From NCBI RefSeq assembly GCF_025452095.1, contig NZ_CP104877.1, positions 2,604,001-2,668,000 of the forward strand: a stretch of 64,000 nucleotides of DNA, written 5' to 3'. The translations under genes were made by a program, and so were the position numbers. Shown here piece by piece: positions 1 to 8,424 of the stretch. Below the pieces are notes generated by a model that made no database searches, had not been told where the DNA came from, and saw only the letters and a program-made list of their open reading frames with translations. Numbering within the stretch: the first letter of the stretch is position 1; each line of letters opens with the position of its first letter. This DNA comes from Paenarthrobacter sp. JL.01a (GTDB lineage Bacteria; Actinomycetota; Actinomycetes; Actinomycetales; Micrococcaceae).

Positions 1-206
1 CACCCGGGGAGCTGGTGGTCTCTTACACCACCGTTTCACCCTTACCTGCTGCAACCGGTGCAATACCGGAAACGCAGGCGGTCTGTTCTCTGTGGCACTG
101 GCCTGCGGGTTACCCCGAGTGGGCGTTACCCACCACCCTGCTCTGCGGAGCCCGGACGTTCCTCGAGCCACTTTCGTGACGCGCGACCGCCTGGTCAACC
201 CATCCG
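1..206 (-). ncRNA. rnpB: RNase P RNA, 5' part (truncated by window edge)
   Basis: This is the catalytic RNA of ribonuclease P, which matures tRNA 5' ends. Read on the minus strand it contains the conserved block GAGGAACGTCCGGGCTCC (complement near 143-161). It is followed by the ACAGAGCAGGGTGG and GGGTAACCC segments and then by GGTAAGGGTGAAACGGTG, which is the usual bacterial type A order. The 3' part, including the P4-closing strand, lies outside the window. The 5' end is an estimate: a TAGACT -10-like box (plus 213-218) would start transcription about 6-7 bases downstream, near 206. The gene is divergent from yaaA. Confidence 0.93.
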
Positions 207-258
207 CCCTACAGTCTACCGGCGTCCGGGCGGCCCAAGTCACCGGTAATATCGACTG

Positions 259-1023
259 GTGCTGATTCTGCTGCCGCCTTCAGAAGGCAAGACCCCCGCC
301 GCCAAAGGCCCCGCCATTGACTGGGAGTCGTTGAGCTTTCCGGAACTTAACCCGTACCGGGCCAAGGTCCTTGAAGCGCTGGGAACCGTGAGCGCGCACG
401 AGGACGCACTCGCGTTGCTGGGCGTCGGCGCCTCCCTGCGGGACGACGTCGAACGTAATACCCGCCTCCATGCCGAACCGGCAGCCCCTGCGCACCAGGT
501 GTACTCCGGCGTGCTGTACGACGCCTTGGGCTTCAAAACCATGACGCCGGCCCAGCGGCGCAAGGCGACCGAATCCATCCTGGTGGTCTCGGCGCTCTGG
601 GGCGCCATCGGCTTCGGCGACCACGTGCCGGCCTACCGCCTGTCCATGGGAACCGCACTGCCCGACGTCGGACGCCTTGCCTCCTACTGGAAGCCGCAGC
701 TTAACGCCGCACTGGCCAAACGCTCGGAAGGAGAGCTGCTGATCGATTGCCGCTCGAGCACCTACGCCGCGGCGTGGGCTCCCCCCGCGGAGCAGACGGT
801 AAACGTCAATGTTTTCAACGAGGCCAATGGCAAGCGGACGGTGGTGAGCCACTTCGCAAAGCACACCCGGGGTGAGCTGGCGCGGCACTTGCTGACGAGG
901 CGCGGCAAGGCACCGGCAACTCCCCAACAACTCCTGAAGGCAGCAAGCGAGCACTGGACCACCGAACTCGTCGAGGGCACTGCCCGCAAGCCGCATGCGC
1001 TGAACATTATCCTGACGAGCTAG
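259..1023 (+). CDS. yaaA: YaaA family peroxide-stress protein
   Basis: This 254-residue protein begins with MLILLPPSEGKT, the hallmark of the YaaA (DUF328/UPF0246) family. In E. coli YaaA lowers free iron and so protects DNA and proteins during peroxide stress; DNA-binding activity has also been described. The length matches the family and the sequence is intact, with the ALWG and YRL motifs in the middle and the IDCRSSTY motif in the second half. The start is GTG at 259. No clear ribosome-binding site is visible upstream, so the short leader next to rnpB may be very short or absent. The gene is monocistronic as far as can be seen, transcribed away from rnpB and convergent with the zinc-ribbon gene. 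The family call is firm; the role in this organism is inferred from the E. coli protein. Confidence 0.88.
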   Translation: MLILLPPSEGKTPAAKGPAIDWESLSFPELNPYRAKVLEALGTVSAHEDALALLGVGASLRDDVERNTRLHAEPAAPAHQVYSGVLYDALGFKTMTPAQRRKATESILVVSALWGAIGFGDHVPAYRLSMGTALPDVGRLASYWKPQLNAALAKRSEGELLIDCRSSTYAAAWAPPAEQTVNVNVFNEANGKRTVVSHFAKHTRGELARHLLTRRGKAPATPQQLLKAASEHWTTELVEGTARKPHALNIILTS

Positions 1024-1045
1024 GCCCGCGGAATCCGCAGCAGGG

Positions 1046-1783
1046 TCAGTTCCACTCCGCCGATCGAACCAGGATGACGCCGGAGTCCGGGCAGAATACG
1101 ATGTCGTCTTCGGCAGCGGCTTTGACCTCGGCGAGGTCGCCTGGGCTGAGCATCATCCCCGAGCCTTCGGACTTGCCGTGGAACAGGCGGGCAGCACCGA
1201 CGCCCCGCTTGGCGATGGTCTTCTCGTAGACTGCGAGCATCCCCGTATCCAAGGCTTCGGCGAAGGCTGCCCGCTGTCCGCGGACCACCGTTTCCTCAGC
1301 AGCGATCTCCGCGATAGCTTCATCCAGCTCCGCACGGATACTTCCAAAAGAGCCCTGGATGTCATCGGCGATGGCCTGCTGGGCAGCTTGGCGTTCACGC
1401 AGGGTGTCCAGGCGCTCCAGGATCTCCAGTTCAACGTCTTCGAGGTCTGAACGGCGCTTGGACAACGAGGCAATGTCGTTCTGCAGCGCCACCAGGTCCT
1501 TGGACAGGCCGGTCCCGCTGTTGAGCCTGGTTTCGTCGCGCTCGATGCGGGAGGCAACCTGTTCGACGTCGGCTTCCGCCCTGCGGAGTTCGGCCTCGGC
1601 GTCGTGGACGGCTACTTTGGCAGCCCCCAGTTCACCGTTGGCTACTGCGAGGGCATCGGTCAGGTCAGTAATGCGGGGATCGTTTTCCAGCACTTTCCGG
1701 CGGCCGGCCAGCGATTTGAGCTTGGCATCCAGTCCCTGCAGTTCAAGCAATTTCATTTGTTCTGCCGGTGCTGCTTTTGCCAC
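1046..1783 (-). CDS. Coiled-coil CdsZ/DUF164-type protein with decayed zinc ribbon
   Basis: This 245-residue protein is a long coiled coil (about residues 10-180, rich in E, A, L and R heptads) followed by a short C-terminal domain. It resembles actinobacterial zinc-ribbon proteins of the DUF164/CdsZ family, usually encoded beside a Nif3-like gene as here. Those proteins normally end in a four-cysteine zinc ribbon finishing with CGRILV. Here the corresponding end is FCPDSGVILVRS and the whole protein has only one cysteine, so a four-Cys zinc site cannot form. Function is unknown; ribosome- or nucleic-acid-associated roles have been proposed for relatives. It lies 58 bases downstream of the Nif3 gene and is probably co-transcribed with it. 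Confidence 0.75.
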   Translation of the reverse strand: MAKAAPAEQMKLLELQGLDAKLKSLAGRRKVLENDPRITDLTDALAVANGELGAAKVAVHDAEAELRRAEADVEQVASRIERDETRLNSGTGLSKDLVALQNDIASLSKRRSDLEDVELEILERLDTLRERQAAQQAIADDIQGSFGSIRAELDEAIAEIAAEETVVRGQRAAFAEALDTGMLAVYEKTIAKRGVGAARLFHGKSEGSGMMLSPGDLAEVKAAAEDDIVFCPDSGVILVRSAEWN

Positions 1784-1841
1784 GCTTACCTCCGCTTGTC
1801 GCCGCCGGCCCTGGAGATCAGGTCCGGATCTTTCCTAGACT

Positions 1842-2768
1842 CTAGTCGCCGCCGGGAGTCAGTATGAAGTCCCACGGGTCGCTGTTGGTACTGCTGACGC
1901 GGATATCGACGTCGTAGCCTTGGTCCGCGAGGACGTTGCCCAGCGCTTCGGCCGCCGCGGGAAGCCACAGCCATTCGCTGGCGAAGTGGGAAACGTCAAT
2001 CAAGTAGGGACGACCGTTGGTGGCCCCTTCCCTGGCTTCCGATGCCGGGTGATGGCGCATATCCGCTGTGACGTAGACATCTGCTTGGTTGGCCCGGACG
2101 GCGTCGAACAGGCTGTCGCCGGCGCCGCCGCAGACCGCGACGCGCCGCACAAGTCCGTCCTTGTCACCGGCCACCCGCACGCCGCCGGCAACAGCCGGGA
2201 GCATTTCAAAGACCCGTGCCGCGAAGTCACCCAGGGTTTCGAGGTCCGGAAGATCACCCACCCTGCCAATTCCTTCTTCAGGCAGGCCGTTGGATGCAGG
2301 GGTCAGTGGCGTGACGTTTTCCAGCCCAAAGGCATCTGCGAGGACATCAGAGACCCCACCGACGGCGGAGTCGCCGTTCGTGTGGACAGTCAGCAGGCCG
2401 GCGCCCGCCTCGATCAAACGATGCACCGCTAGTCCCTTGGCCGACGTTGCCGCCACCGAATTCACGCCTTTGAGCAGCAAGGGGTGGTGGGTGATGAGAA
2501 GTTCAGCGCCCCATTCGATGGCCTCGTCAATGACTGCCAGGGTGGGGTCCACTGCAAAAAGTATCTTGGTCACCGGAACCGTGGGACGCCCGACCACCAG
2601 GCCTACTTCGTCCCAGTCCTCGGCAAGGGACTCGGGCCAGAGCTCTTCCACAGCCAACAACACCTGGCCGAGGCTGGGTTCGGCGCTGGCTCCCTCTGTT
2701 TCGTCGTGTTCTGTTTCGTCCTCTTCGACGGAATCCGCATCAGAAATGCCAGTGTTTACTGCTTCCAT
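1842..2768 (-). CDS. Nif3-like dinuclear metal-centre protein
   Basis: This is a member of the Nif3/YbgI/YqfO family (formerly GTP cyclohydrolase I type 2-like), which forms toroidal hexamers with a dinuclear metal site. Metal-ligand motifs are visible: ITHHPLLLKG in the N-terminal half and VSHFASEW near the C-terminus. The biochemical function of the family is unsettled. The chosen start is ATG 2768 with AGGA just upstream; an in-frame GTG at 2783 is an alternative. The first ~35 residues are acidic (a Glu/Asp-rich run) and precede the conserved domain, so they look like a lineage-specific tail. It is upstream of and likely co-transcribed with the coiled-coil protein gene, a pairing common in Actinobacteria. 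Confidence 0.85.
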   Translation of the reverse strand: MEAVNTGISDADSVEEDETEHDETEGASAEPSLGQVLLAVEELWPESLAEDWDEVGLVVGRPTVPVTKILFAVDPTLAVIDEAIEWGAELLITHHPLLLKGVNSVAATSAKGLAVHRLIEAGAGLLTVHTNGDSAVGGVSDVLADAFGLENVTPLTPASNGLPEEGIGRVGDLPDLETLGDFAARVFEMLPAVAGGVRVAGDKDGLVRRVAVCGGAGDSLFDAVRANQADVYVTADMRHHPASEAREGATNGRPYLIDVSHFASEWLWLPAAAEALGNVLADQGYDVDIRVSSTNSDPWDFILTPGGD

Positions 2769-2891
2769 GTTCCTATTCTTCACTACCGTTCCGGATCAGG
2801 CAGTCCTTGCCGCCGGGTATCTGCCGGGAGCCGTAATTCTCCCGTAAGGTGAAACGGGAATCATCAGGACATCCCAACCATTGAAGAGAAC

Positions 2892-3416
2892 ATGAAAACT
2901 TTCGTACTTGGCGGCGGCTGCTTCTGGTGCCTCGACGCCGTTTACCAGAAGACCCGCGGCGTGAGCTCGGTGGTCTCCGGTTACACCGGGGGCCACGTCC
3001 GCAATCCCGACTACTACGAGGTATGCTCCGGAACCACCGGCCACGCAGAGGTAGTAGCAGTGACCTTCGATGAGACTGTGGTTCCGGAAGAAGTCATCCT
3101 GGACATGTTCTTCGCCCTCCACGACCCCACTACGTTGAACCGCCAGGGCTACGACGTTGGGACCCAGTACAGGTCCTCGATGTTCTACACCACCACGGAA
3201 GAGAAAGTGCTGTTCGAGGAGGCCATCGAACGCGCCCAAGCGCTCTGGTCCGATCCAATTGTGACTGAGGTGGTCCCCCTGCCGGACTTCTACGAGGCCG
3301 AGGAAGTTCACCAGAATTACTATGCGAAGTTCCCTTACCAGGGGTATTGCCAGGTGATCATTAATCCCAAGCTGGCCAAGGCGAGGAAATATTACTCTGC
3401 ATGGCTTACTGCTTAG
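2892..3416 (+). CDS. msrA: Peptide-methionine (S)-S-oxide reductase MsrA
   Basis: MsrA reduces the S-epimer of methionine sulfoxide in proteins and free methionine sulfoxide, using thioredoxin as electron donor. The active-site motif GGGCFWC lies at residues 7-13, with Cys10 catalytic, and the downstream GYTGGH motif is also present. At 174 residues it has the compact length typical of the class. The ATG at 2892 is preceded by GAAGAGA as a plausible ribosome-binding site. The gene stands alone between the divergent Nif3 gene and cysK; its promoter must lie in the ~120 bases shared with the divergent gene. Confidence 0.95.
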   Translation: MKTFVLGGGCFWCLDAVYQKTRGVSSVVSGYTGGHVRNPDYYEVCSGTTGHAEVVAVTFDETVVPEEVILDMFFALHDPTTLNRQGYDVGTQYRSSMFYTTTEEKVLFEEAIERAQALWSDPIVTEVVPLPDFYEAEEVHQNYYAKFPYQGYCQVIINPKLAKARKYYSAWLTA

Positions 3417-3483
3417 CAAGGTTTCGATCCCGCTGGTTAGGCTGACCTCAGCATTCCCTCTTCAGAGATAGGCGTAAATTTTC

Positions 3484-4419
3484 ATGGCAAGGATCTACGA
3501 CGACGTCACCCAGCTGGTCGGCCGCACTCCGCTGGTTCGGTTGAACCGGTTGACCGAGGGCCTGGACGCCCAGGTTGCGGTCAAGCTCGAGTTCTACAAC
3601 CCGGCCAACAGCGTCAAGGACCGCATCGGCGTGGCCATCGTTGACGCTGCGGAAAAGTCCGGTGCTTTGAAGCCCGGCGGAACGATCGTTGAGGGCACCT
3701 CCGGCAACACCGGTATCGCACTCGCCCTGGTCGGCGCTGCCCGCGGTTACAAGGTCATCTTGACCATGCCTGAAACGATGTCCACCGAGCGTCGCGTCAT
3801 GCTGCGCGCCTACGGTGCCGAGATCGTCCTCACCCCCGGCTCCGAGGGCATGCGCGGCGCTGTCGAGAAGGCCCAGGAAATCGTCGCCACCACGGAAAAC
3901 GCCATCTGGGCACAGCAGTTCGCCAACGAGGCAAACCCGGCAATCCACCGTGCCACCACGGCTGAGGAAGTCTGGGAAGACACCGACGGCGAAGTGGACA
4001 TCTTCGTTGCAGGCGTCGGCACCGGCGGCACCGTCACCGGCGTCGGCCAGGTCCTCAAGGAACGCAAGCCCGGCGTGCAGATTGTTGCTGTCGAACCTAA
4101 AGACTCGGCCATCCTCAACGGCGGAGCCCCCGGCCCCCACAAGATCCAGGGAATCGGCGCCAACTTTGTCCCCGAAATCCTGGACACCAACGTCTACGAC
4201 GAGGTCCTGGATGCCACGCTCGAAGATTCCGTCCGCGTCGCCCGTGACCTCGGTGCCCGCGAAGGTATCCTCGGTGGCATTTCTTCCGGTGCCATCGTGT
4301 GGGGCGCCCTGGAACTGGCCAAGCGTCCGGAGAACGCCGGCAAGCTGATCGTTGCTGTCGTCTGTGACTTTGGAGAGCGCTACATCTCCACCGTGCTGTT
4401 CGATGACATCCGCAGCTAA
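3484..4419 (+). CDS. cysK: Cysteine synthase A (O-acetylserine sulfhydrylase)
   Basis: CysK is a PLP enzyme that converts O-acetylserine and sulfide to cysteine. At 311 residues it is full length. Lys45 in NSVKDR is the Schiff-base lysine. The TSGNTG loop at residues 72-77 binds the substrate carboxylate, and the glycine-rich [10 protein letters not shown] loop binds the PLP phosphate. The next gene, cysE, makes the O-acetylserine substrate and starts 41 bases after the stop codon, so the two form a cysteine-synthesis operon and could assemble the cysteine synthase complex. The CysE C-terminus ends in Ile (EYRI), as expected for insertion into the CysK active site. Confidence 0.97.
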   Translation: MARIYDDVTQLVGRTPLVRLNRLTEGLDAQVAVKLEFYNPANSVKDRIGVAIVDAAEKSGALKPGGTIVEGTSGNTGIALALVGAARGYKVILTMPETMSTERRVMLRAYGAEIVLTPGSEGMRGAVEKAQEIVATTENAIWAQQFANEANPAIHRATTAEEVWEDTDGEVDIFVAGVGTGGTVTGVGQVLKERKPGVQIVAVEPKDSAILNGGAPGPHKIQGIGANFVPEILDTNVYDEVLDATLEDSVRVARDLGAREGILGGISSGAIVWGALELAKRPENAGKLIVAVVCDFGERYISTVLFDDIRS

Positions 4420-4460
4420 CACAACGCCTGCATTCCTTCATTTCCTGTAGAAAGGTCTTT

Positions 4461-5045
4461 GTGAGCTTCTTCGCAAGACTTAAGGAAGACCTCGACGCCG
4501 CCCGGTCCCACGACCCGGCGGCGCGAGGCTCTTTCGAGAACTTTTTCGCTTACTCGGGCTTGCATGCCATTTGGGCGCACCGTGTCACCCATAAGCTCTG
4601 GCAGAACCCGGCACTAAGGTTTCCTGCGCGCCTGATTTCGCAACTCGCCAGGTTCCTGACCGGCATCGAAATCCACCCCGGCGCCACGATTGGCCGCAGG
4701 TTCTTCATCGACCACGGGATGGGCGTTGTCATCGGTGAGACGTCCGAGATCGGCGACGACGTGATGATCTATCACGGTGTTACCCTCGGGGGCCGTTCAT
4801 TGGCCAAGGTCAAGCGCCACCCCACCATTGGTGACCGCGTCACGATCGGTGCCGGCGCAAAGGTTCTCGGCCCCATCACCATCGGAGCGGACAGCGCAGT
4901 CGGGGCAAATGCAGTTGTGGTCAAAGACGCTCCCCCGGAGTCAATCATCACGGGCATCCCTGCGACGTGGCGGCACCGCGACGCACGGTCAGAGACCAAA
5001 CCCGCCGTGGATCCGGCAGAGTACTACATCGAATACCGGATCTAG
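4461..5045 (+). CDS. cysE: Serine O-acetyltransferase
   Basis: CysE acetylates serine with acetyl-CoA to give O-acetylserine, the first committed step of cysteine synthesis. The 194-residue protein is the short (EpsC-like) form with an alpha-helical N-terminus and a left-handed beta-helix of hexapeptide repeats. The [10 protein letters not shown] motif holds His85 and Asp84, and a second histidine (His105) lies in YHGVTLGG. The protein ends in isoleucine, the residue used by CysE tails to dock in CysK. The start is GTG with an AAAGG box about 9 bases upstream. It is the second gene of the cysK operon. Its stop codon overlaps that of the convergent dehydrogenase within CTAG. Confidence 0.95.
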   Translation: MSFFARLKEDLDAARSHDPAARGSFENFFAYSGLHAIWAHRVTHKLWQNPALRFPARLISQLARFLTGIEIHPGATIGRRFFIDHGMGVVIGETSEIGDDVMIYHGVTLGGRSLAKVKRHPTIGDRVTIGAGAKVLGPITIGADSAVGANAVVVKDAPPESIITGIPATWRHRDARSETKPAVDPAEYYIEYRI

Positions 5046-5881
5046 CCGGCCAACCTCTTGTAGAAGTTCAGGAAGACGGCGTCAAACACGCGGTCCGGCA
5101 GAATCCTTCTCATGGCCAGAACGCCCCAGGCGCCCCTACCCACCGGGTAGCGGGTACCAGGGCGTTTCGCCGTTGCAGCACGAACTATGGTCTTGGCCAC
5201 CACCGGCGCCGGGGTGGAGAGGACATGCCCTTGGCCGGACGTTGATGCCAGGGCTGCCGCCACAATGTGCGCCTGATCGGCATACGGACCGTCGCCCGAA
5301 GTGGCCAGCAAGCCCTCGCCCGCTATGGTGCCCCATTCGGTATTGGTCCCCGAAGGTTCAATTATTACAACGTCGATGCCGTGCGGTTTCAGTTCCAGGC
5401 GCAGCGAGTCGCTGATGCCCTCCACTGCGAACTTGGTGCCGTGATACCAGGCGCCTAGGGGCTCGTAGATCTTCCCTCCGATGGACGTGACGTTGATGAT
5501 CCGGCCTGTCCGGGCACTCCGCATCCCGGGGATCACCAATTGGGTCATCCTCGCAAGCCCCATGACATTGACGTCGAACTGCCGCCGTCCCTCGGCCAAA
5601 GGGACTTCCTCAAGTGAGCCGTAGGATCCATAGCCGGCATTGTTGACCAGGACATCGACGTGCCCATGGGCAGCTTCCACCTCGGCTACCGCCAGGGTCA
5701 TTGACTCCTCTGAAGTCACATCCAGCGACACCACGAAAATGCCGTGTTCCTTGAGCGGCTCCATCAACTCAACCCTGCGCGCCCCTGCGTAGACGGTGAA
5801 GCCCGCGGCATTCAGGGCCAAGGCTGTTTCGAAGCCGATTCCTGTGGAAGCTCCCGTGACCAGCGCGACGCGGGGTGCCAT
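5042..5881 (-). CDS. SDR family oxidoreductase
   Basis: This is a classical short-chain dehydrogenase/reductase of 279 residues. The N-terminal cofactor motif is TGASTGIG, followed by the NNAG motif and a catalytic Y-x-x-x-K in AWYHGTK. Substrate cannot be deduced. ATG 5881 is chosen because AAAGGAATGG sits just upstream and the Rossmann fold begins immediately after it; the longer reading frame to 5935 adds residues unlike the family. It is convergent with cysE, sharing the CTAG that contains both stop codons. It is separated from gnd by a terminator hairpin, so it is probably transcribed alone. Confidence 0.82.
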   Translation of the reverse strand: MAPRVALVTGASTGIGFETALALNAAGFTVYAGARRVELMEPLKEHGIFVVSLDVTSEESMTLAVAEVEAAHGHVDVLVNNAGYGSYGSLEEVPLAEGRRQFDVNVMGLARMTQLVIPGMRSARTGRIINVTSIGGKIYEPLGAWYHGTKFAVEGISDSLRLELKPHGIDVVIIEPSGTNTEWGTIAGEGLLATSGDGPYADQAHIVAAALASTSGQGHVLSTPAPVVAKTIVRAATAKRPGTRYPVGRGAWGVLAMRRILPDRVFDAVFLNFYKRLAG

Positions 5882-5931
5882 GGCACCATTCCTTTGCTGG
5901 CGGCCTCGACTCCTAACGGGAACTCCGTACG

Positions 5932-5978
5932 GCAAAGGCCGGCCCCTCCCAGCCTAATGGGGAGGAACCGGCCTTTGC
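5932..5978 (-). terminator. Intrinsic terminator downstream of gnd
   Basis: An 11-bp outer stem (5932-5942 with 5968-5978) extends into an inner CCCCTCCC/GGGGAGG stem. It lies 11 bases beyond the gnd stop codon on the minus strand. The trailing T-run is short, so the terminator may be of the GC-rich actinobacterial type. Confidence 0.7.
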
Positions 5979-5989
5979 AGTTGGTGGTG

Positions 5990-7426
5990 CTAGTGGGTGT
6001 CGACTGCCGAGATTTCGGACTTGTCTTCGCCCCAGAGGGTGTGGAAGGTGCCTTCGGTGTCCACTCGACCGTAGGTGTGTGCGCCGAAGAGGTCGCGCTG
6101 GCCCTGGATCAAGGCAGCGGCAACGCGCTTGCGGCGGAGGCCGTCGTAGTACGCCAGCGACGAGGAGAAGACCGGAACCGGAATACCGAGCTGCACGGCA
6201 GTAGCGACAACGCGGCGCCAGGCCGGGAGAGCGTCCGCGATGGCCTTGGTGAAGGCCGGAGCGAACAGCAGGTTGGCGGGCTTCTCGTCAGCAGCGTAGG
6301 CCTTGGTGATGTCCTTGAGCAGTTCGGCACGGATGATGCAGCCTGCGCGCCACAAGGAAGCGATCTCGTCCAGCTTGAGGTCCCAGCCGTACTCCTTGGC
6401 AGCGGAGGTCAGCATGTCCAGGCCCTGGGCGTAGGAGACCAGCTTGGAGGCGTACAGGGCCTGACGGACATCCTCAACGAACGTTTCCGGGATCTCGACG
6501 GAAGCTTCCTCGCCGGCCAGCAGTTCCTGGCCGAGCTTGCGCTGCTCGGTCTGGGAGGACAGTGCGCGGGCGAAGACAGACTCCGCGATGCCCGAGACAG
6601 GCGATCCGAGTTCGAGGGCGGAGATGACGGTCCAGCGTCCGGTACCCTTCTGGCCGGCTGCGTCTACGACGACGTCCACGAAGGGCTTGCCCGTCTTGGC
6701 GTCCACGTGGCCGAGGACCTCAGCGGAGATCTCGATGAGGAAGGAGGACAGCTCGCCCTTGTTCCACTCAGCGAAGATCTTGGACTGCTCGGCAGGCTCG
6801 ATGCCCGCACCGGAGCGGAGGAGGTCGAAGGCCTCGCCGATGACCTGCATGTCGGCGTATTCAATGCCGTTGTGGACCATCTTGACGAAGTGGCCGGCGC
6901 CGTCGGTGCCGATCCATGCGCAGCAGGGCTCGCCGTCGACTTTGGCGGAAATCTTCTCCAGCAACGGGCCGAGGGCGTCGTAGGACTCGCGGGAGCCGCC
7001 GGGCATGATGGACGGGCCGTTCAGTGCGCCCTCTTCCCCACCGGAGACACCGACGCCTACGAAGTGAAGGTCCTTCTTGGCCAGCGCGGCTTCGCGGCGG
7101 CGGGTGTCCTCGTAGTGCGAGTTTCCGGCGTCGATGATGATGTCGCCGGCTTCAAGAAGCGGTTCCAGCTGCTCGATCACGTTGTCGACCGGGGCACCTG
7201 CCTTGACCATGATGAGGACGCGGCGCGGCTTTTCGAGGGAGTCGACGAGTTCCTGCAGCGTTTCCGTGCGGATGAAGTCGCCTTCCGAGCCGTGCTTTTC
7301 CAGCAGGGCGTCGGTCTTTTCCACGGAGCGGTTGTGGAGAGCCACGGTGAAGCCGTTGCGTGCGAGGTTGCGGGCCAGGTTGGCGCCCATCACCGCAAGG
7401 CCGGTGACACCGATGTGTGCTGACAT
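5990..7426 (-). CDS. gnd: 6-phosphogluconate dehydrogenase (decarboxylating)
   Basis: Gnd oxidatively decarboxylates 6-phosphogluconate to ribulose 5-phosphate, the second NADPH step of the oxidative pentose-phosphate pathway. The 478-residue length is that of the long, dimeric form. Visible motifs are the dinucleotide fold GVTGLAVMGANLARN (residues 6-20), NRS after the second strand for the 2'-phosphate of NADP, the SGGEEGA loop, and the catalytic KMVHNGIEYADMQ segment. ATG 7426 is selected; an upstream in-frame start at 7480 would add an unrelated leader. It is divergent from a GntR-family regulator, suggesting regulation by gluconate or a phosphorylated derivative. Confidence 0.95.
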   Translation of the reverse strand: MSAHIGVTGLAVMGANLARNLARNGFTVALHNRSVEKTDALLEKHGSEGDFIRTETLQELVDSLEKPRRVLIMVKAGAPVDNVIEQLEPLLEAGDIIIDAGNSHYEDTRRREAALAKKDLHFVGVGVSGGEEGALNGPSIMPGGSRESYDALGPLLEKISAKVDGEPCCAWIGTDGAGHFVKMVHNGIEYADMQVIGEAFDLLRSGAGIEPAEQSKIFAEWNKGELSSFLIEISAEVLGHVDAKTGKPFVDVVVDAAGQKGTGRWTVISALELGSPVSGIAESVFARALSSQTEQRKLGQELLAGEEASVEIPETFVEDVRQALYASKLVSYAQGLDMLTSAAKEYGWDLKLDEIASLWRAGCIIRAELLKDITKAYAADEKPANLLFAPAFTKAIADALPAWRRVVATAVQLGIPVPVFSSSLAYYDGLRRKRVAAALIQGQRDLFGAHTYGRVDTEGTFHTLWGEDKSEISAVDTH

Positions 7427-7518
7427 CAAAACTCCAATTCGTTCGTGTACAAACAGTCCCAACGTACCCTCAGGGGACACGCAGGAAGCGATTTCAAAAC
7501 CAGGGGCTGAAATAAACC

Positions 7519-7526
7519 ATACGTAT
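7519..7526. promoter_or_regulatory. Candidate operator in gnd/GntR-regulator divergent promoter region
   Basis: The 251-bp region 7427-7677 between gnd and the GntR-type gene contains the perfect 8-bp palindrome ATACGTAT and a second short palindrome TGTACA (near 7450). FadR-type GntR proteins bind short, AT-containing inverted repeats, so one of these may be the operator. Support is only symmetry and position. Confidence 0.3.
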
Positions 7527-7677
7527 TAAAACCTTGGGCGGGAAAGCGGCGCCCACGTTGTGGAAGCTGCCGCGTCATAAACAGTCTATGATGTCCGCGC
7601 CCCGACACGGCGGCCCGGACAGCTCCGGGGCACCACTGCCCGCACCTGGACCTTCCCGCGCCATTATGCTTACCTCT

Positions 7678-8424
7678 ATGTCAACGAGCCTTCACCACCG
7701 CGCCATTGAGCATTTGGGAACCCGGATTGTGGGTGGCGCCCTTCCCTCGGGCCACGTGATGTTGGCTGAGCACCTGGAAGATGAACTCAACGTCTCACGG
7801 TCCGTGGTGCGTGAAGCCGTGCGTGTCCTCCAATCACTCGGGCTCGTGGAAACCATCAAGCGGGTTGGCATCCGGGTCCTGCCCGCGCATCGCTGGAATC
7901 CGTTTGATCCTTTGGTCATTCGCTGGCGGTTGGCCGGCGACGGCCGTGGCGCGCAGTTGCGGTCGTTGGCCGAGTTGCGTTCCGCCGTCGAGCCCGTAGC
8001 TGCCGAGCTTGCCGCAGGCAATGCGCCCGAGAGCCTCCGGCAAGAGCTGGTGGGTATCTCGCTGGCGATGAAACAGGCCGGCGACGCCGGGGACATGGCA
8101 ACGTTCCTTGACCTCGATATCCGCTTCCACGCCCTGGTGCTGTCCGGTTCGGGCAACGAAATGTTCGCCAACCTGATCGGACAGGTCACCGAAACCCTCA
8201 CGGGCCGGACCGTTCATGGCCTGATGCCGGAGCATCCACAAAAGGAAGCGCTCCAGTGGCACATGGACGTGGCTCATGCGATTGATGACGGTGATGGCAC
8301 CTTGGCCCGCGAGGCAGCGGCCAAGATCATGCGGCAGACGATCGCGGAGCTGGCACCCAGTTGGGACGACCAGCCCCGCGTCTTCGTCCCTGTTGCACAG
8401 AAACCGGCTACTCCCGGAAGCTAA
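7678..8424 (+). CDS. FadR-subfamily GntR transcriptional regulator
   Basis: The predicted 248-residue protein has an N-terminal winged helix (about residues 5-70; recognition segment LNVSRSVVREAVRVLQSLGL) and an all-helical FCD effector domain with the metal-ligand pattern D..H in DLDIRFHALVL and later histidines. FCD regulators commonly sense sugar acids or organic acids. Its neighbours are gnd (divergent) and an idnD/idnO-type operon (convergent), so gluconate, idonate or 6-phosphogluconate are plausible ligands (inference). ATG 7678 is chosen; TATGCT at 7665-7670 lies 7 bases before it, consistent with a leaderless transcript. ATG 7666 is an alternative. Its last 17 bases overlap the 3' end of the idonate dehydrogenase gene. 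Confidence 0.85.
   Translation: MSTSLHHRAIEHLGTRIVGGALPSGHVMLAEHLEDELNVSRSVVREAVRVLQSLGLVETIKRVGIRVLPAHRWNPFDPLVIRWRLAGDGRGAQLRSLAELRSAVEPVAAELAAGNAPESLRQELVGISLAMKQAGDAGDMATFLDLDIRFHALVLSGSGNEMFANLIGQVTETLTGRTVHGLMPEHPQKEALQWHMDVAHAIDDGDGTLAREAAAKIMRQTIAELAPSWDDQPRVFVPVAQKPATPGS

Noticed and set aside
3437..3450. TTAGGCTGACCTCA upstream of cysK resembles part of a DtxR/IdeR iron box
   Set aside because: Only about half of the consensus is matched and symmetry is poor; cysK is not a typical iron-regulated gene.
3448..4422. A 324-codon frame opposite cysK
   Set aside because: Antisense shadow of an unambiguous cysK gene.
5744..7423. A 559-codon open frame on the plus strand opposite gnd
   Set aside because: It is antisense to a certain gnd gene. 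The frame is open only because of strong third-position bias, and the predicted protein has no recognisable sequence.
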